The notes beneath the pieces are model-generated. The model was not told where the DNA came from. It did no database searches and saw nothing but the letters and a program-made list of their open reading frames with translations. This document shows positions 34,155-43,370 of a DNA stretch of 64,000 nt, in pieces. The number at the start of each line of letters is the position of its first letter. The first letter of the stretch is position 1. The stretch is from Frateuria edaphi. Lineage in GTDB: Bacteria; Pseudomonadota; Gammaproteobacteria; Xanthomonadales; Rhodanobacteraceae. The stretch lies in NCBI RefSeq assembly GCF_021117405.1, contig NZ_CP088251.1, forward strand, positions 1,674,001 to 1,738,000, read 5' to 3'. The position numbers and the translations under genes are program-made.

Positions 34155-34634
34155 TTACTTATCGCCCTGTAGCAACCTTGGCGGAGGCACCTCAGAATAG
34201 CCCCAAGGGTGATCAGCCTTTGATACCCACTTGATATCGGTTATTGTTCCGGCCGTCTCAAAACCATGGTAATCGCTCGTATCACTTCCTCGCGCATTGA
34301 ATCGACCAACCAGTTCGACATAAGAATGGTTTAACCCATATAAGCTTGAAACTTGCTTTACGCTCGCGGGAAGTACTACCGCAATGCCGTCCGAAACGCT
34401 GCTTGCCTCGAACATGTCCCGGCTCGTGAATAATATGGGAATCTCGCCGTAAGCGAAAAAGCCGGTCACCGCAACGACCTTATTATCGTAGTCGGCTCCT
34501 TTTGTAATCAGCGAGTAGAGGCTCACCGGGCATACACCCTCGTCGACTCCGGCAACCCTTCTTTTGCACTCACTCGCTTGAACCAAGGGCGCTAGAACTA
34601 AAAGGAATGTCGAAAAGAGTATTTTCTTGATCAC
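34155..34634 (-). CDS. Secreted protein, probable immunity partner of the RHS C-terminal domain
   Basis: A 159-residue protein with a signal peptide (IKKILFSTFLLVLAPLVQAS, cleavage near ASEC) and two early cysteines (ECKRRVAGVDEGVC). The body is a beta-rich OB-like fold (VVAVTGFFAYGEIPILFTSRDMFE, SYVELVGRF). The start overlaps the stop of the RHS-core gene by ATGA, the standard coupling of toxin and immunity genes. Export of the immunity protein fits a toxin that is itself exported by a signal peptide. The base composition is low in GC. The immunity role is inferred from position. Confidence 0.68.
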   Translation of the reverse strand: MIKKILFSTFLLVLAPLVQASECKRRVAGVDEGVCPVSLYSLITKGADYDNKVVAVTGFFAYGEIPILFTSRDMFEASSVSDGIAVVLPASVKQVSSLYGLNHSYVELVGRFNARGSDTSDYHGFETAGTITDIKWVSKADHPWGYSEVPPPRLLQGDK

Positions 34635-35638
34635 TTTGATCTCCGCACTTGATAGATCGGCTCACTCAGGAAATGATAACCCCCTGAATAGTCAACGTTT
34701 GTTCTGAAGGGCTGAACACGCCAACCATAGACCGCTCCGTTCGGTAGCGCTACGTAGCCATTGATGTTGTTATTAAAGTATCTGACGAGGTCACCGGTCC
34801 CATTCGATCCAGAGACGTGGGCGTTTCGGTCGCCGGGAAACGCGTAAGCCGTAGTCCCAGAAAAGCCATGGTTGTCCGGGTGTGTATGGATTTCCGCAAC
34901 TGTCGTTGGAAAATATACTCCAGCGACCTCCATGTCGATCGTGTTTCGATCGCCCGAGCTATAGGTGGCCGTGCAAGTAAAGCCTGAGTCTTTTAGATAC
35001 ATTATGCTCGAGCCAATCTCCACGTTTAGTTTTATAGTGACAGGGACCACTGCATCCGCCCAGGCCATTGCTAATTGGTCGGACGTTGTATAGGCATGAC
35101 CCAAGACCCCCGCGTTCGTTAGCGCACTATCTGCCAATCTAGTCGCGCGCGCAGCCATTTGCGCCCTGGAAGTATCTCCGCTGCCGGATGTCTCACATCG
35201 ATAGACCTCACAAGTTATTTGTGACGCGCTCATGTGCTCCGGGAACGCACCGCTAGGATCCACAGCAACTATTGGATTGTTCAATACATATGCGTATCTG
35301 TTGAACTCAAATCCAGCTTTCGCGCCCATTCCGACCAAGTCTACGCTTAAAAAGCGACCCAAGCTTGAATCATAGTACCGAGCCTCCATATAGACGAGTC
35401 CGGAATCAGGGTCGTTCACGTGCCCCGTGAACCCAGGTCCATTATCTACGCCTCCAAGTATCTGTTTACCGTATGGGCGGTACTCGTAAGTTGATGTGAC
35501 GGCTCCACTGCTATCCGCTTCGGCAAGGGGAGTGCCTTGAGGATCAGTGTAGATGTACGTGACAGTGCCCGCGTGAGCGACACCAAATGCGTCGGGCACG
35601 AGTAACAAACAAATGAATTTCGAAAAGTTCCGCGTCAT
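34631..35638 (-). CDS. Secreted RHS-core protein with HTHP C-terminal domain
   Basis: 335 residues. A signal peptide (FICLLLVPDAFGVAHA) is followed by an RHS-associated core (TYEYRPYGKQILGG, DSGLVYMEARYYDSSLGRFLSVD, NRYAYVLNNPIVAVDPSG, about 25-130). A variable C-terminal domain follows with AEIHTHPDNHGFSG near residue 250. The HTHP motif and following GDRNAH/GTGDLV recall JAB/DUF4329-type metallo domains attached to RHS cores. The upstream 1802-residue RHS gene ends 14 bases before, so the core with its toxin-like end is a separate polypeptide. Alternatively it was created by a split of one RHS gene. Confidence 0.8.
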   Translation of the reverse strand: MTRNFSKFICLLLVPDAFGVAHAGTVTYIYTDPQGTPLAEADSSGAVTSTYEYRPYGKQILGGVDNGPGFTGHVNDPDSGLVYMEARYYDSSLGRFLSVDLVGMGAKAGFEFNRYAYVLNNPIVAVDPSGAFPEHMSASQITCEVYRCETSGSGDTSRAQMAARATRLADSALTNAGVLGHAYTTSDQLAMAWADAVVPVTIKLNVEIGSSIMYLKDSGFTCTATYSSGDRNTIDMEVAGVYFPTTVAEIHTHPDNHGFSGTTAYAFPGDRNAHVSGSNGTGDLVRYFNNNINGYVALPNGAVYGWRVQPFRTNVDYSGGYHFLSEPIYQVRRSK

Positions 35639-35652
35639 ATCGCATCCTTGCC

Positions 35653-38600
35653 CTAAAGACTTGGAGCCACAGTGCCGGAGCCGTACGCGCTCCAACCCGA
35701 ACAGCCCACCGAATTACAAGCGCGGACCCTGAACTTCCAGGTACCACCGTCGAACGCCAGCATGCTGAAAGTCGTGGAAGACCCGTTGTCGTTGATGTCG
35801 CCAGTCGTAGCGCCTGGTTCCACCACATTGACTTGGTAGCTTGTGGCCCGCGATACGGCAGTCCAGCTGACGGTAAGAGTTTGCTTCCAATCCACGCCGC
35901 TGACGGAGACATGCGGCGCGGCGGGAGTGGCTGGTACAACTCCTACGGTCACTGACTTTGCTGCGCTGACCGGGCCACAGCCGTTGGCGTTACATGCCAT
36001 GACGCGGTATCCATACGTGCCGTTGGCCTTTCCGCTCAAGGCGAAACTGGTCCCGGTGGTGTTTGTGATGCTCGTCCAGGTGGTGCTGCCATTAACCTGC
36101 TCCTGCAGCTTGTAGCTGCTGGCCGCGCTAACGGCGGTCCAGCTCACGGTGTAGCTACCAGTACTACTTGAGGTCGGAACACTGATCGTCGGCGCGCTGG
36201 TCGGCGCAGAACCACCATGGGTCGTATAGGGGCTCCAGGGCGAGCATCCGTAGTTGCTGCACGCTTTCACATGGAACTGGACCATGCCCTCATCCAGCAC
36301 CATGATGGAGGCGGAGGTGTTCGGGCCGTCATAGATGACCACGGTGTCTTCCCCGACCATTTCAGCGACGTATCGGGTCGCCCACGGAACGGAGCCCCAC
36401 GAGACCGCGAACACCGGCTTCCAGTCGTTTCCGCTGATACTGATGTGGGGTGCCGCAGGGGCGACGGGGATGCGCCCCACCACGGTCTCGGCAATGGTGC
36501 TCCACGGCCCCGGACCGCCTTTGTTCTCGCCGCGGACGCGGTAATGATAGGTGCCGTTACCGGCATCGCTCACGGCAAGGCTGAGAGCGCTCCCATCCTG
36601 GGCCCTCATCCATGTGCCACCGTTCAACTGCTTATCGACGGCGTAGCTAGTCGCTGCAGCTACTGCGTTCCAGGTCACCGTGTAATTGCCAGTGCTGTTG
36701 GTTGGCGGAGCTGTCACGGTTGGTGCGGCTGTGGGAGGTAAAGTAACTTCCACTACGCCGCTTACCGCATAGGCGCTGTACCCTTTAACGTTGGACGCCT
36801 TCACGCGGTACTGGTAGCTGCCATTGGCCGTCGGATAGAACGTCAAGCCAGTTGTTGAACCCTTGTAAATGAACGACCACGTGACTCCGCCGTCCTTGCT
36901 TTGTTCCAGTACGTACGCCGCTGCGTTGGCGGACTCCGACCAGCTCACGCGATAGCTCGTACCTGCGCTCGCTGGTGCAGAGATCGAAGCGGGTGGGTCA
37001 GGAATGGTGAGCAAAATGGTGTCCTTAGCAATGAGCTTGTTGCCAAGGTAGATGTAGCTTGTGGCTTGATTGCTAGCAGCGTCGTACTGATGCAGGAGTT
37101 GGCCGGCTTGGCTGTAGAAATAGAAGGTGCTCGTCCCTCCCGCAGTGGTCTTCATCACCCGCCGGCCTGCGGCTTCATAGGCGTAGCTCGCTATGCCGTC
37201 GATTTGAAGTAGCTGATTCTTCTGGTCGAACTGGAGCGTCGTGCCGTTCTTGCTTGCGACGTTGCCGCGATTGTCGTAGCCAAAACTGCTGTTGATGGCG
37301 CCCGTGATACTGACCAGACGATTGGTCGAGTCGTAGTTGTAGGTCGCAGTACCGGTACCGACCTTGCTCCTGATGTTGTTGAGCGGGTCGTAGCTATACG
37401 TCTCAGTCCCCCACAGGTTCGAGGCTGTCGCACTGTCGAGCCGGTTCAGGTCGTCATAGTGGAAGTCCTTCGTTCGCCGTCCGTCGACGAAATCTTCCAC
37501 ATGAGTGATATTTCCATTCGGGTCGTAGGTCAGCTCCTGACTTATGTCCCAGGTGCTGGCGTTGCGCTCATAGGTGAAATTGCTCAGTAACTGGCGTGCG
37601 TTCTGGTCGGCTGAGTAAAGCGTGTTGTTACCTAAGGTGAACGCTTGCACTTCGCCGTTAGGGTAGTAGTGCACGCCTGTGGCATAGGCATCTACCTGGG
37701 TCGCGCGCCCTAATGCGTCGGGTGCATAGTTGACCACCGTCCCATCAGGGTAGGTCAGGCTCTGTAGATTGCCGTAAGCATCATGGGCGTACCCGATCTT
37801 CCAGGCATCCTGGCCAGTGACTTGCAACGTTTCGCTAACCAGCTGCCCCAGCTTGTTGCGCTTCGCGCTCCACGTGCTGATGCCGGAGATCGCACTGTCA
37901 GGATTGCCCAGAGGGTCATAGTGGTAGGTCGTGTCCTGTGTGCCCTCTGGGGCATCTACAACGAGCACTCGGTTCATTTCGTCGTAATGACGCACCGTCT
38001 TGCCGGCATCGGCGACCTGCTCCAAGCCGCAGCCGCTACCGGTCAAGCTCAGACCCGCCGCGCTCCACCACAGGTTGTTGGCCCCGTCGTAAGCCATCAC
38101 CTCACTGCCGCTTTCCGGTTCGGTGGTGCGGCACAACCGGTGATAGCTGTCGTAGGTCAGCGTCTTGGTGAGGCTCACCGTGCCGGTGCCATAAGGTCCG
38201 GCCTGGTTGATCCACAGCGGATTGCCATACTGGTCACGCGCGATAGTCTGGACTAGCCCGGTCGGAGCCTCGACTTTGATCGGGCGCTCATTCGAGGGTT
38301 CGTCGAAGACCTGGAAGGTGGTCGTGGTGACCTTGTTTCGCGGATCGGTAACCGCGGTGCTCGCTCCTGGTTCATAAGCGCTCAGTGTCTTCAAGAGGCC
38401 GCCTTGGGCCGTCTGGTCGGTTTCGGTCACTCTGCCCAAGACGTCGTAGTACGACCTGAAGCCCGCCGTGATACTGGCAAGATCGGGAGTACCCGGGACC
38501 GAATAGGACGAGAAAACCGTCCTTCCACGATAGTCATAGTCCTTACGCTGGCTTATGTGTGAATCGTCGGCACCGGCGATAGAGGTATCCACCAATACCG

Positions 38601-41061
38601 GCTGAAGCATGGCGTTGAAGTGCGTGACCTGAAGCTGGTTGCCCTTTGAAACCGTGCGCTTCCAATGCAGGCTGCTTAGGACATCGCCGCTGACAGGGGC
38701 ATAACTGAATGTCTTCGGATACCAAGCGCGCTCGTCGCCGCCCGGATAGTCGATGCGGGTCAACCGGCCGACATCGTCGTACCGATAGGAGGTCGTTGCC
38801 TCGGCCTGGTCTGTGATGCTCGTGATCTGGCCAAACTCGTCCACCACCAAGCTCTGGGAACGTAGGTCCGGGTAGCTGATCGCCTGCGGTACGCCCCGCA
38901 TGTAGCCGCTGAGCGTCGTAGTGTGGGAATTCCCGTCGGTGAAACTCTTGAGCTGCCCTCTCAGCTGGGCGTTTGGATCTGCGCTGGAATAGAAGGCATA
39001 GCTCATTACTAGCTGGCCGAAGTGCCAGCGCTCGGCCAGAGTGTCGTCGGGAGTGCTGTAGCGATACTCGTCGACCACCTCTGAGGTAGTACCGCATGAA
39101 GGCATGCCGGCAACCTGCGCAGGCAATCGGGACACCTTAGCGGGCAGACCTAAAACCCAGTTGGTGGTGTCATTGAGGTAGGTGGTCTGTTCCGCGATGG
39201 CGCACCGACCCGCGGTCGCGCTATAGCGCTGCACTTTTGTCGCTTGCGCCAACGCGTCGAACGCATCGGCTTCCCAAGTGTATGTGTCCTGATCCTGGGC
39301 GATGATCCGTTTAGTGAGGGGGGTCAGTCGGGTGGTCTGGGCCTGATTGATGTATGCCTGCGGATTTCTTCCAAGACGCGCCGGCCAGGGCCCGGCATCG
39401 GAGGGCGAGTATGTGTTGATCACCGACTGCACAAGGAAGCCGTCCTTGTCATAGCGGTCGGTCCGGATTAGCCGGCTCTCAGTTTCGTCATAGCGATTGC
39501 TGAAGGTCTGACGTGTGCGCGTCCGATCGGGCGCCGTTTCGTCCGTCCAGACAGTGGTAGTGCATGTGCCAGCGGCAGCGCAGCTGTCCTGCGTCCAGCT
39601 TTCGTTTGACGAAGAGTAGCTGTAGGACCATGTACGGCCCGACGGGATTCCCGCGCCGGTGTACTGGCGGGCCGTAATCGACATCGAGTTCCACGCGTTG
39701 GGCGTCAACGCAAACGTGCTGGGACTGGTCGGCGTTATGGGAATACCCGCCTCGCCGATCCAGCACTCGCGATAAACGTACGAGCGCCCCCGCTTTACAG
39801 GAGTTACCGTGAACGAACCCGTCAGGCCAGACGGATGAGTGATGGTGCCCGTGTAGCTGGTTCCGAGGTTATGCGGGGTAGCAATCGAATCACAGTTTGA
39901 ATAGGTTTCCTCGGTATCGACCCACGCCTTGTTGGTAAGGTCGGAAAGGTTGAACGTCCAGTGACCTTTGCCGTCAGGCAAGTCGACCGAAGTCAATTCG
40001 ACCGCGCTCGCACGGTCATCGGGTAGATGGGCGTAGCTGTACACCCACGTTCGCGGGCGATCGCCTTTGGGCTGCAGCGTCACCGAACGGATTAGCGGGG
40101 TCTCATCGGTGTACTGCACGGAGAGCTCTCGACCATCGCTCGCCGTTATGGAGGTCAGTCGGTCATACCGGTCGTAGCTATAGGTGATCGAGTTGTGGAA
40201 CCGGTCTTCAATTCGGGTCACCAGCATCGAAGCTTCGCGCCGCAACAGGAAATCCGACGGCGCAAGCATCGGATGCATCTCGCCGGCGACCAACGCGTCC
40301 GGCATCAGGACCGAATCGAGTTGGCGGTCCATGTTCGGCGCCCAGCGATAGGCCAGGTGAGCGAATGTGTACTTGGTTCCATCCGGTGCAACCGCGAGGA
40401 AGGCCTCACGCGTGCTGTCATTCTCCGCGGGCCCGGGGCAACCGATGGCCCAGTTCTGCTTGGTGACGATGGGAAAGCTCAAGCCGCCGATCTGCGGCGC
40501 CACCGGGTTCTCGGCTGTTCGCTCGAGCAGGTCTTGGCTACCCTGCCCTGGGATCACGAGCTGATAGCCGTGCCACCATTGCGAGGGGCTCCACGGCCGG
40601 CGCGCGCTGTCGCCAATGGGCGGATCAACCGTCGGCGGTGCGTCGAACTGGCTGCAGATTGCAAGCGGGTTGGGGCTGGCCACCATCCAACCCGTCACGT
40701 TTTGCTGGTTGGCCGTCATCGTGGTGATGCGCGGCAGGTCAATGTCCCAATTGCCGAACGCGCTGTCCAGAAGGTTCGTGTGGTCCTTCTGGGCAGGCAG
40801 GTCGAACCGACGACTGAGGGACAACGTAGGGCCGTTGCCGGACAGGCTTACGTCAGTCTGCTCGAATGAGAGACTGCCACTGTAGAGGCTGATGTTCTCG
40901 CCGAACGGGTTCTCCCCCAGCGGCTGGAGGTCCTCGCTGACGCGAATGAGCTTCTTGTACTCGCCTTCCGGCGTCACCGACTGCGCGTGCAACACGCAGC
41001 CAAACGAGCACAAACCAAGCACGACAAGACGGGCCCACCGTCCCTGTGGCGACAAATTCAT
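35653..41061 (-). CDS. Secreted RHS/YD-repeat protein with five FN3-like domains
   Basis: 1802 residues. It has a signal peptide (about 1-26, LVVLGLCSFGCVLHA) and a long N-terminal beta region (SLYSGSLSFEQTDVSLSGNGPTLSLSRRFDLPA). Many RHS/YD repeats follow (YSYDRYDRLTSI, RYDDVGRLTRIDYPGG, HYDEMNRVLVV, YSYDPLNNIRSK, GYDNRGNVASKNGTTLQFDQKNQLLQI, YIYLGNKLIAKD). From about residue 1358 five FN3-like domains run to the end, each with a YRV or FRV-A-N strand. RHS repeats form a hollow shell that can enclose a toxin. Here the shell carries FN3 modules, not its own toxin, and the core with the variable domain is the next gene. There is no visible T6SS N-terminal PAAR; Sec export is suggested. Confidence 0.9.
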   Translation of the reverse strand: MNLSPQGRWARLVVLGLCSFGCVLHAQSVTPEGEYKKLIRVSEDLQPLGENPFGENISLYSGSLSFEQTDVSLSGNGPTLSLSRRFDLPAQKDHTNLLDSAFGNWDIDLPRITTMTANQQNVTGWMVASPNPLAICSQFDAPPTVDPPIGDSARRPWSPSQWWHGYQLVIPGQGSQDLLERTAENPVAPQIGGLSFPIVTKQNWAIGCPGPAENDSTREAFLAVAPDGTKYTFAHLAYRWAPNMDRQLDSVLMPDALVAGEMHPMLAPSDFLLRREASMLVTRIEDRFHNSITYSYDRYDRLTSITASDGRELSVQYTDETPLIRSVTLQPKGDRPRTWVYSYAHLPDDRASAVELTSVDLPDGKGHWTFNLSDLTNKAWVDTEETYSNCDSIATPHNLGTSYTGTITHPSGLTGSFTVTPVKRGRSYVYRECWIGEAGIPITPTSPSTFALTPNAWNSMSITARQYTGAGIPSGRTWSYSYSSSNESWTQDSCAAAGTCTTTVWTDETAPDRTRTRQTFSNRYDETESRLIRTDRYDKDGFLVQSVINTYSPSDAGPWPARLGRNPQAYINQAQTTRLTPLTKRIIAQDQDTYTWEADAFDALAQATKVQRYSATAGRCAIAEQTTYLNDTTNWVLGLPAKVSRLPAQVAGMPSCGTTSEVVDEYRYSTPDDTLAERWHFGQLVMSYAFYSSADPNAQLRGQLKSFTDGNSHTTTLSGYMRGVPQAISYPDLRSQSLVVDEFGQITSITDQAEATTSYRYDDVGRLTRIDYPGGDERAWYPKTFSYAPVSGDVLSSLHWKRTVSKGNQLQVTHFNAMLQPVLVDTSIAGADDSHISQRKDYDYRGRTVFSSYSVPGTPDLASITAGFRSYYDVLGRVTETDQTAQGGLLKTLSAYEPGASTAVTDPRNKVTTTTFQVFDEPSNERPIKVEAPTGLVQTIARDQYGNPLWINQAGPYGTGTVSLTKTLTYDSYHRLCRTTEPESGSEVMAYDGANNLWWSAAGLSLTGSGCGLEQVADAGKTVRHYDEMNRVLVVDAPEGTQDTTYHYDPLGNPDSAISGISTWSAKRNKLGQLVSETLQVTGQDAWKIGYAHDAYGNLQSLTYPDGTVVNYAPDALGRATQVDAYATGVHYYPNGEVQAFTLGNNTLYSADQNARQLLSNFTYERNASTWDISQELTYDPNGNITHVEDFVDGRRTKDFHYDDLNRLDSATASNLWGTETYSYDPLNNIRSKVGTGTATYNYDSTNRLVSITGAINSSFGYDNRGNVASKNGTTLQFDQKNQLLQIDGIASYAYEAAGRRVMKTTAGGTSTFYFYSQAGQLLHQYDAASNQATSYIYLGNKLIAKDTILLTIPDPPASISAPASAGTSYRVSWSESANAAAYVLEQSKDGGVTWSFIYKGSTTGLTFYPTANGSYQYRVKASNVKGYSAYAVSGVVEVTLPPTAAPTVTAPPTNSTGNYTVTWNAVAAATSYAVDKQLNGGTWMRAQDGSALSLAVSDAGNGTYHYRVRGENKGGPGPWSTIAETVVGRIPVAPAAPHISISGNDWKPVFAVSWGSVPWATRYVAEMVGEDTVVIYDGPNTSASIMVLDEGMVQFHVKACSNYGCSPWSPYTTHGGSAPTSAPTISVPTSSSTGSYTVSWTAVSAASSYKLQEQVNGSTTWTSITNTTGTSFALSGKANGTYGYRVMACNANGCGPVSAAKSVTVGVVPATPAAPHVSVSGVDWKQTLTVSWTAVSRATSYQVNVVEPGATTGDINDNGSSTTFSMLAFDGGTWKFRVRACNSVGCSGWSAYGSGTVAPSL

Positions 41062-41252
41062 TCCTGGATTCCCTGACGGGCCGTACGGCCCTGCGGCATT
41101 GATCCAAAACAGGCCGTTCCCGTCAACCCCTATAATGGAAGGCGTTTTGGGTGTACGGCCTCACGCAGCCTACGAACGTTAGCTCGACGGAGATGTCCGC
41201 TTCGGGTCGAGAGCGGACGCGCGCCCTACCCCCGATAACCGGCCCTTATCGC

Positions 41253-41843
41253 CTAATAGGGCGGCGCCTTGCGTTGGCGCTGTGCCTTCGCCGCCTCTGT
41301 CCACCAGGTTAGGTCGTCCGCGAAGCGGGAGAAGGACCGCTCCAGGAACTTTCCGGCCTCGCCCATGGGCTCGCCGGCCGGGTCCAGCGTCTGTGAGATG
41401 GGCCCCACGGTCACCGTGCTGGAGATGACGATCATGCCCATCTCCGAGAGCGTGCCATGCCAGAGCAGGTTGGAGCGGGCACCGCCGATGCGGCCGGCCG
41501 AGTAGCTGACGATGCCGGCCGGGCGCCAGAACCACTCTTCGAGGAAGTGATCGGTCAGGTTCTTCAGGCCCGGCTGTACGCCCCAGTTGTACTCGCCGGC
41601 GACGAACACGAACCCGTCGGCTGACCGGATCTGTCGTGCAAGCGACTCCATGGCCGCAGGCGCTTCGCCCGGTGGGTACTCCTTGTACATGCGGTCCAGC
41701 ATCGGCAGGCCGATGCGCTGGGCGTCGATCAGTTGCGCATCTGCCCCTCGAGCGGCCAGGCGACGGGTGACGTAGTCCGCGAGCCGGATGCCTGCACGGT
41801 CGGCGCGATAGGAACCATAGAAGACGAGGATGCGATCGGGCAT
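41253..41843 (-). CDS. NADPH-dependent FMN reductase
   Basis: A 196-residue flavodoxin-fold reductase. The N-terminal FMN-phosphate loop is YGSYRADRAG (about 9-18), the second flavin loop is VAGEYNWGVQPGLKNLTDH, and YSAGRIGGARS lies later, typical of the NADPH_FMN_red family. It supplies reduced flavin or reduces quinones or azo compounds. The start is taken at 41843; a longer frame extends upstream but lacks conservation. It stands alone behind a REP-like repeat and is followed by the RHS promoter region. Confidence 0.9.
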   Translation of the reverse strand: MPDRILVFYGSYRADRAGIRLADYVTRRLAARGADAQLIDAQRIGLPMLDRMYKEYPPGEAPAAMESLARQIRSADGFVFVAGEYNWGVQPGLKNLTDHFLEEWFWRPAGIVSYSAGRIGGARSNLLWHGTLSEMGMIVISSTVTVGPISQTLDPAGEPMGEAGKFLERSFSRFADDLTWWTEAAKAQRQRKAPPY

Positions 41844-42094
41844 GGCGTATGGCTCCCGGGACCGGTGCGCCTCGGCAGGCAGGCGGGCGCCCATGATGGG
41901 CACCACCACATACGAAGGCGTTCCGGCGACCGATGGTTGATTGGGCATCAGGCCGCTGACGAGCATGTTACGACCGCTGTTTCTTCCTGTATGCGCTGGG
42001 GGATAAGAAGATCGCCTGAAGCCCGGGGCAAGCGCTGCAAGGCACCCGTCCACCCTTCAGCTGAACCCCAAAACCATTTCTTCGCTCGTCGTTT

Positions 42095-42163
42095 GTCATT
42101 CCTGCGAACGGACCCTGATTGCTCTCTAGCGAGCTACAGAGGATTCCGCTTCGCGGGAACGAC
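42095..42163. repeat. REP-like inverted repeat, copy 1
   Basis: GTCATTCCTGCGAA and its opposite half TTCGCGGGAACGAC about 50 bases later. The halves match those at 59942-60010 with some changes. It belongs to the dispersed GTCATTCCCGCGAAAG palindrome type. Confidence 0.7.
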
Positions 42164-42193
42164 CCGGTGGAAGGCATCCTTCGAGGTTGTCCT

Positions 42194-43180
42194 TCAGGGC
42201 CCGAGACGCGGAGGGGTGGCTTCCGCCAATACGACGCTGAAGAGGCGCTGCGGGTCGGTCCACTCCGCGACCGGTGTCCAGCCGCCGGCACGCAGCAGGA
42301 CGCGAACGTCGCGCGTGCCGTACTTGATGCTGTTCTCGGTATGGATCGTTTCGCCCGCACGCATGTGGAAAATGCGGTCCGCGACCTCGAAGGTCACGTC
42401 GTGAACTGCCAGCAGATGCATTTCGATGCGCGCTTCGTGGTCGTTCCAGATAGCGCGATGGCGAAATGAGTCGACCGGAATCGTCCCGCCAAGCTCACGG
42501 TTGATCCGGGTGAGCAGGTTCAGGTTGAACCGTGCCGTCACGCCAGCGGCATCGTCATAGGCGGGAACGAGAACCTGCGGCTCTTTTATCCGGTCCACCC
42601 CGATCAGCAACTGTGCGGCATCGCCAAGTGTGGTGGCCATCGTCCGCAGCAGATCCACCGCATCGGGAGCCACGAAGTTGCCAATGGTCGAGCCGGGAAA
42701 GAACCCCAGCCGCAGCGAGCGCCCCAACCGGGGAAGTTGCAACGGCTTGGTGAAGTCACCGACGACCGGGTGTACCGGCAGCGCCGGAAACGAGCGCGCA
42801 AGTACCTGCACGGATTCGTGGAGAAATTCGCCGGAGACGTCGATGGGCACATAGGCTTCCGGCTCGATGGCCGAGAGCAGCAAGGGTGTCTTCGTGGACG
42901 CGCCCGATCCGAACTCGATCACCACCCGGCCGCGCCCTACCCTTTGGGCCATGTCCTTGGCGTGCCGTTCCAGGATGGATCGTTCCGTGCGCGTCGGGTA
43001 GTACTCCGGCAACGCCGTGATGGCTTCGAAGAGCTCGGAGCCCCGATGGTCGTACAACCATCTCGCCGGCACGGTTTTCTGCCGGGCGGACAGGCCGGCG
43101 AGCACGTCCGCGAGAAAGGCCGGATCGGCCTTGGCAGCAGTATTCAATTCCAGGTTGCGTTCGGTGCAGGCAAGATTCAT
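42194..43180 (-). CDS. egtD: L-histidine N-alpha-methyltransferase EgtD
   Basis: A 328-residue SAM-dependent methyltransferase that trimethylates histidine to hercynine, the first step of ergothioneine synthesis. It shows the EgtD pattern: LYDHRGSELFEAITALPEYYPTRTERSIL, SAM loop EFGSGASTKT (89-98), YVPIDVSGEFL, GFFPGSTIGNF, then the C-terminal FRHRAIWN and EIHTENSIKY-type segment (HTENSIKYG) where histidine is bound. Length is normal (about 320). EgtB is encoded in the same window at 56103, on the other strand. The gene follows the PoxB-like gene in the same direction after a 190-base gap. Confidence 0.95.
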   Translation of the reverse strand: MNLACTERNLELNTAAKADPAFLADVLAGLSARQKTVPARWLYDHRGSELFEAITALPEYYPTRTERSILERHAKDMAQRVGRGRVVIEFGSGASTKTPLLLSAIEPEAYVPIDVSGEFLHESVQVLARSFPALPVHPVVGDFTKPLQLPRLGRSLRLGFFPGSTIGNFVAPDAVDLLRTMATTLGDAAQLLIGVDRIKEPQVLVPAYDDAAGVTARFNLNLLTRINRELGGTIPVDSFRHRAIWNDHEARIEMHLLAVHDVTFEVADRIFHMRAGETIHTENSIKYGTRDVRVLLRAGGWTPVAEWTDPQRLFSVVLAEATPPRLGP

Positions 43181-43370
43181 ATCGGTCACAAGACCCGGCG
43201 TTGGTCGACCGCCGGTATAGCGAGGGGCAGACGTCTTGCCTGCCGGTGGTAGAGCGCAAGCGGATGCGCAGCGGTGGACTTCGACGATGTGGTCAGTCGA
43301 TCCGTCTTCCCGGGTCACCGAAGCGATGGAGGATTCCGCAAAGACCGCAGTGCCCCGTAGTTGAGTGCAG

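Noticed and set aside
35544-35939. Minus-strand frame across the gap between the two RHS genes as a possible join
   Set aside because: It is a different frame from both genes and holds no RHS text. The main RHS gene has its own stop with FN3 sequence before it, so no simple frameshift joins them in view.
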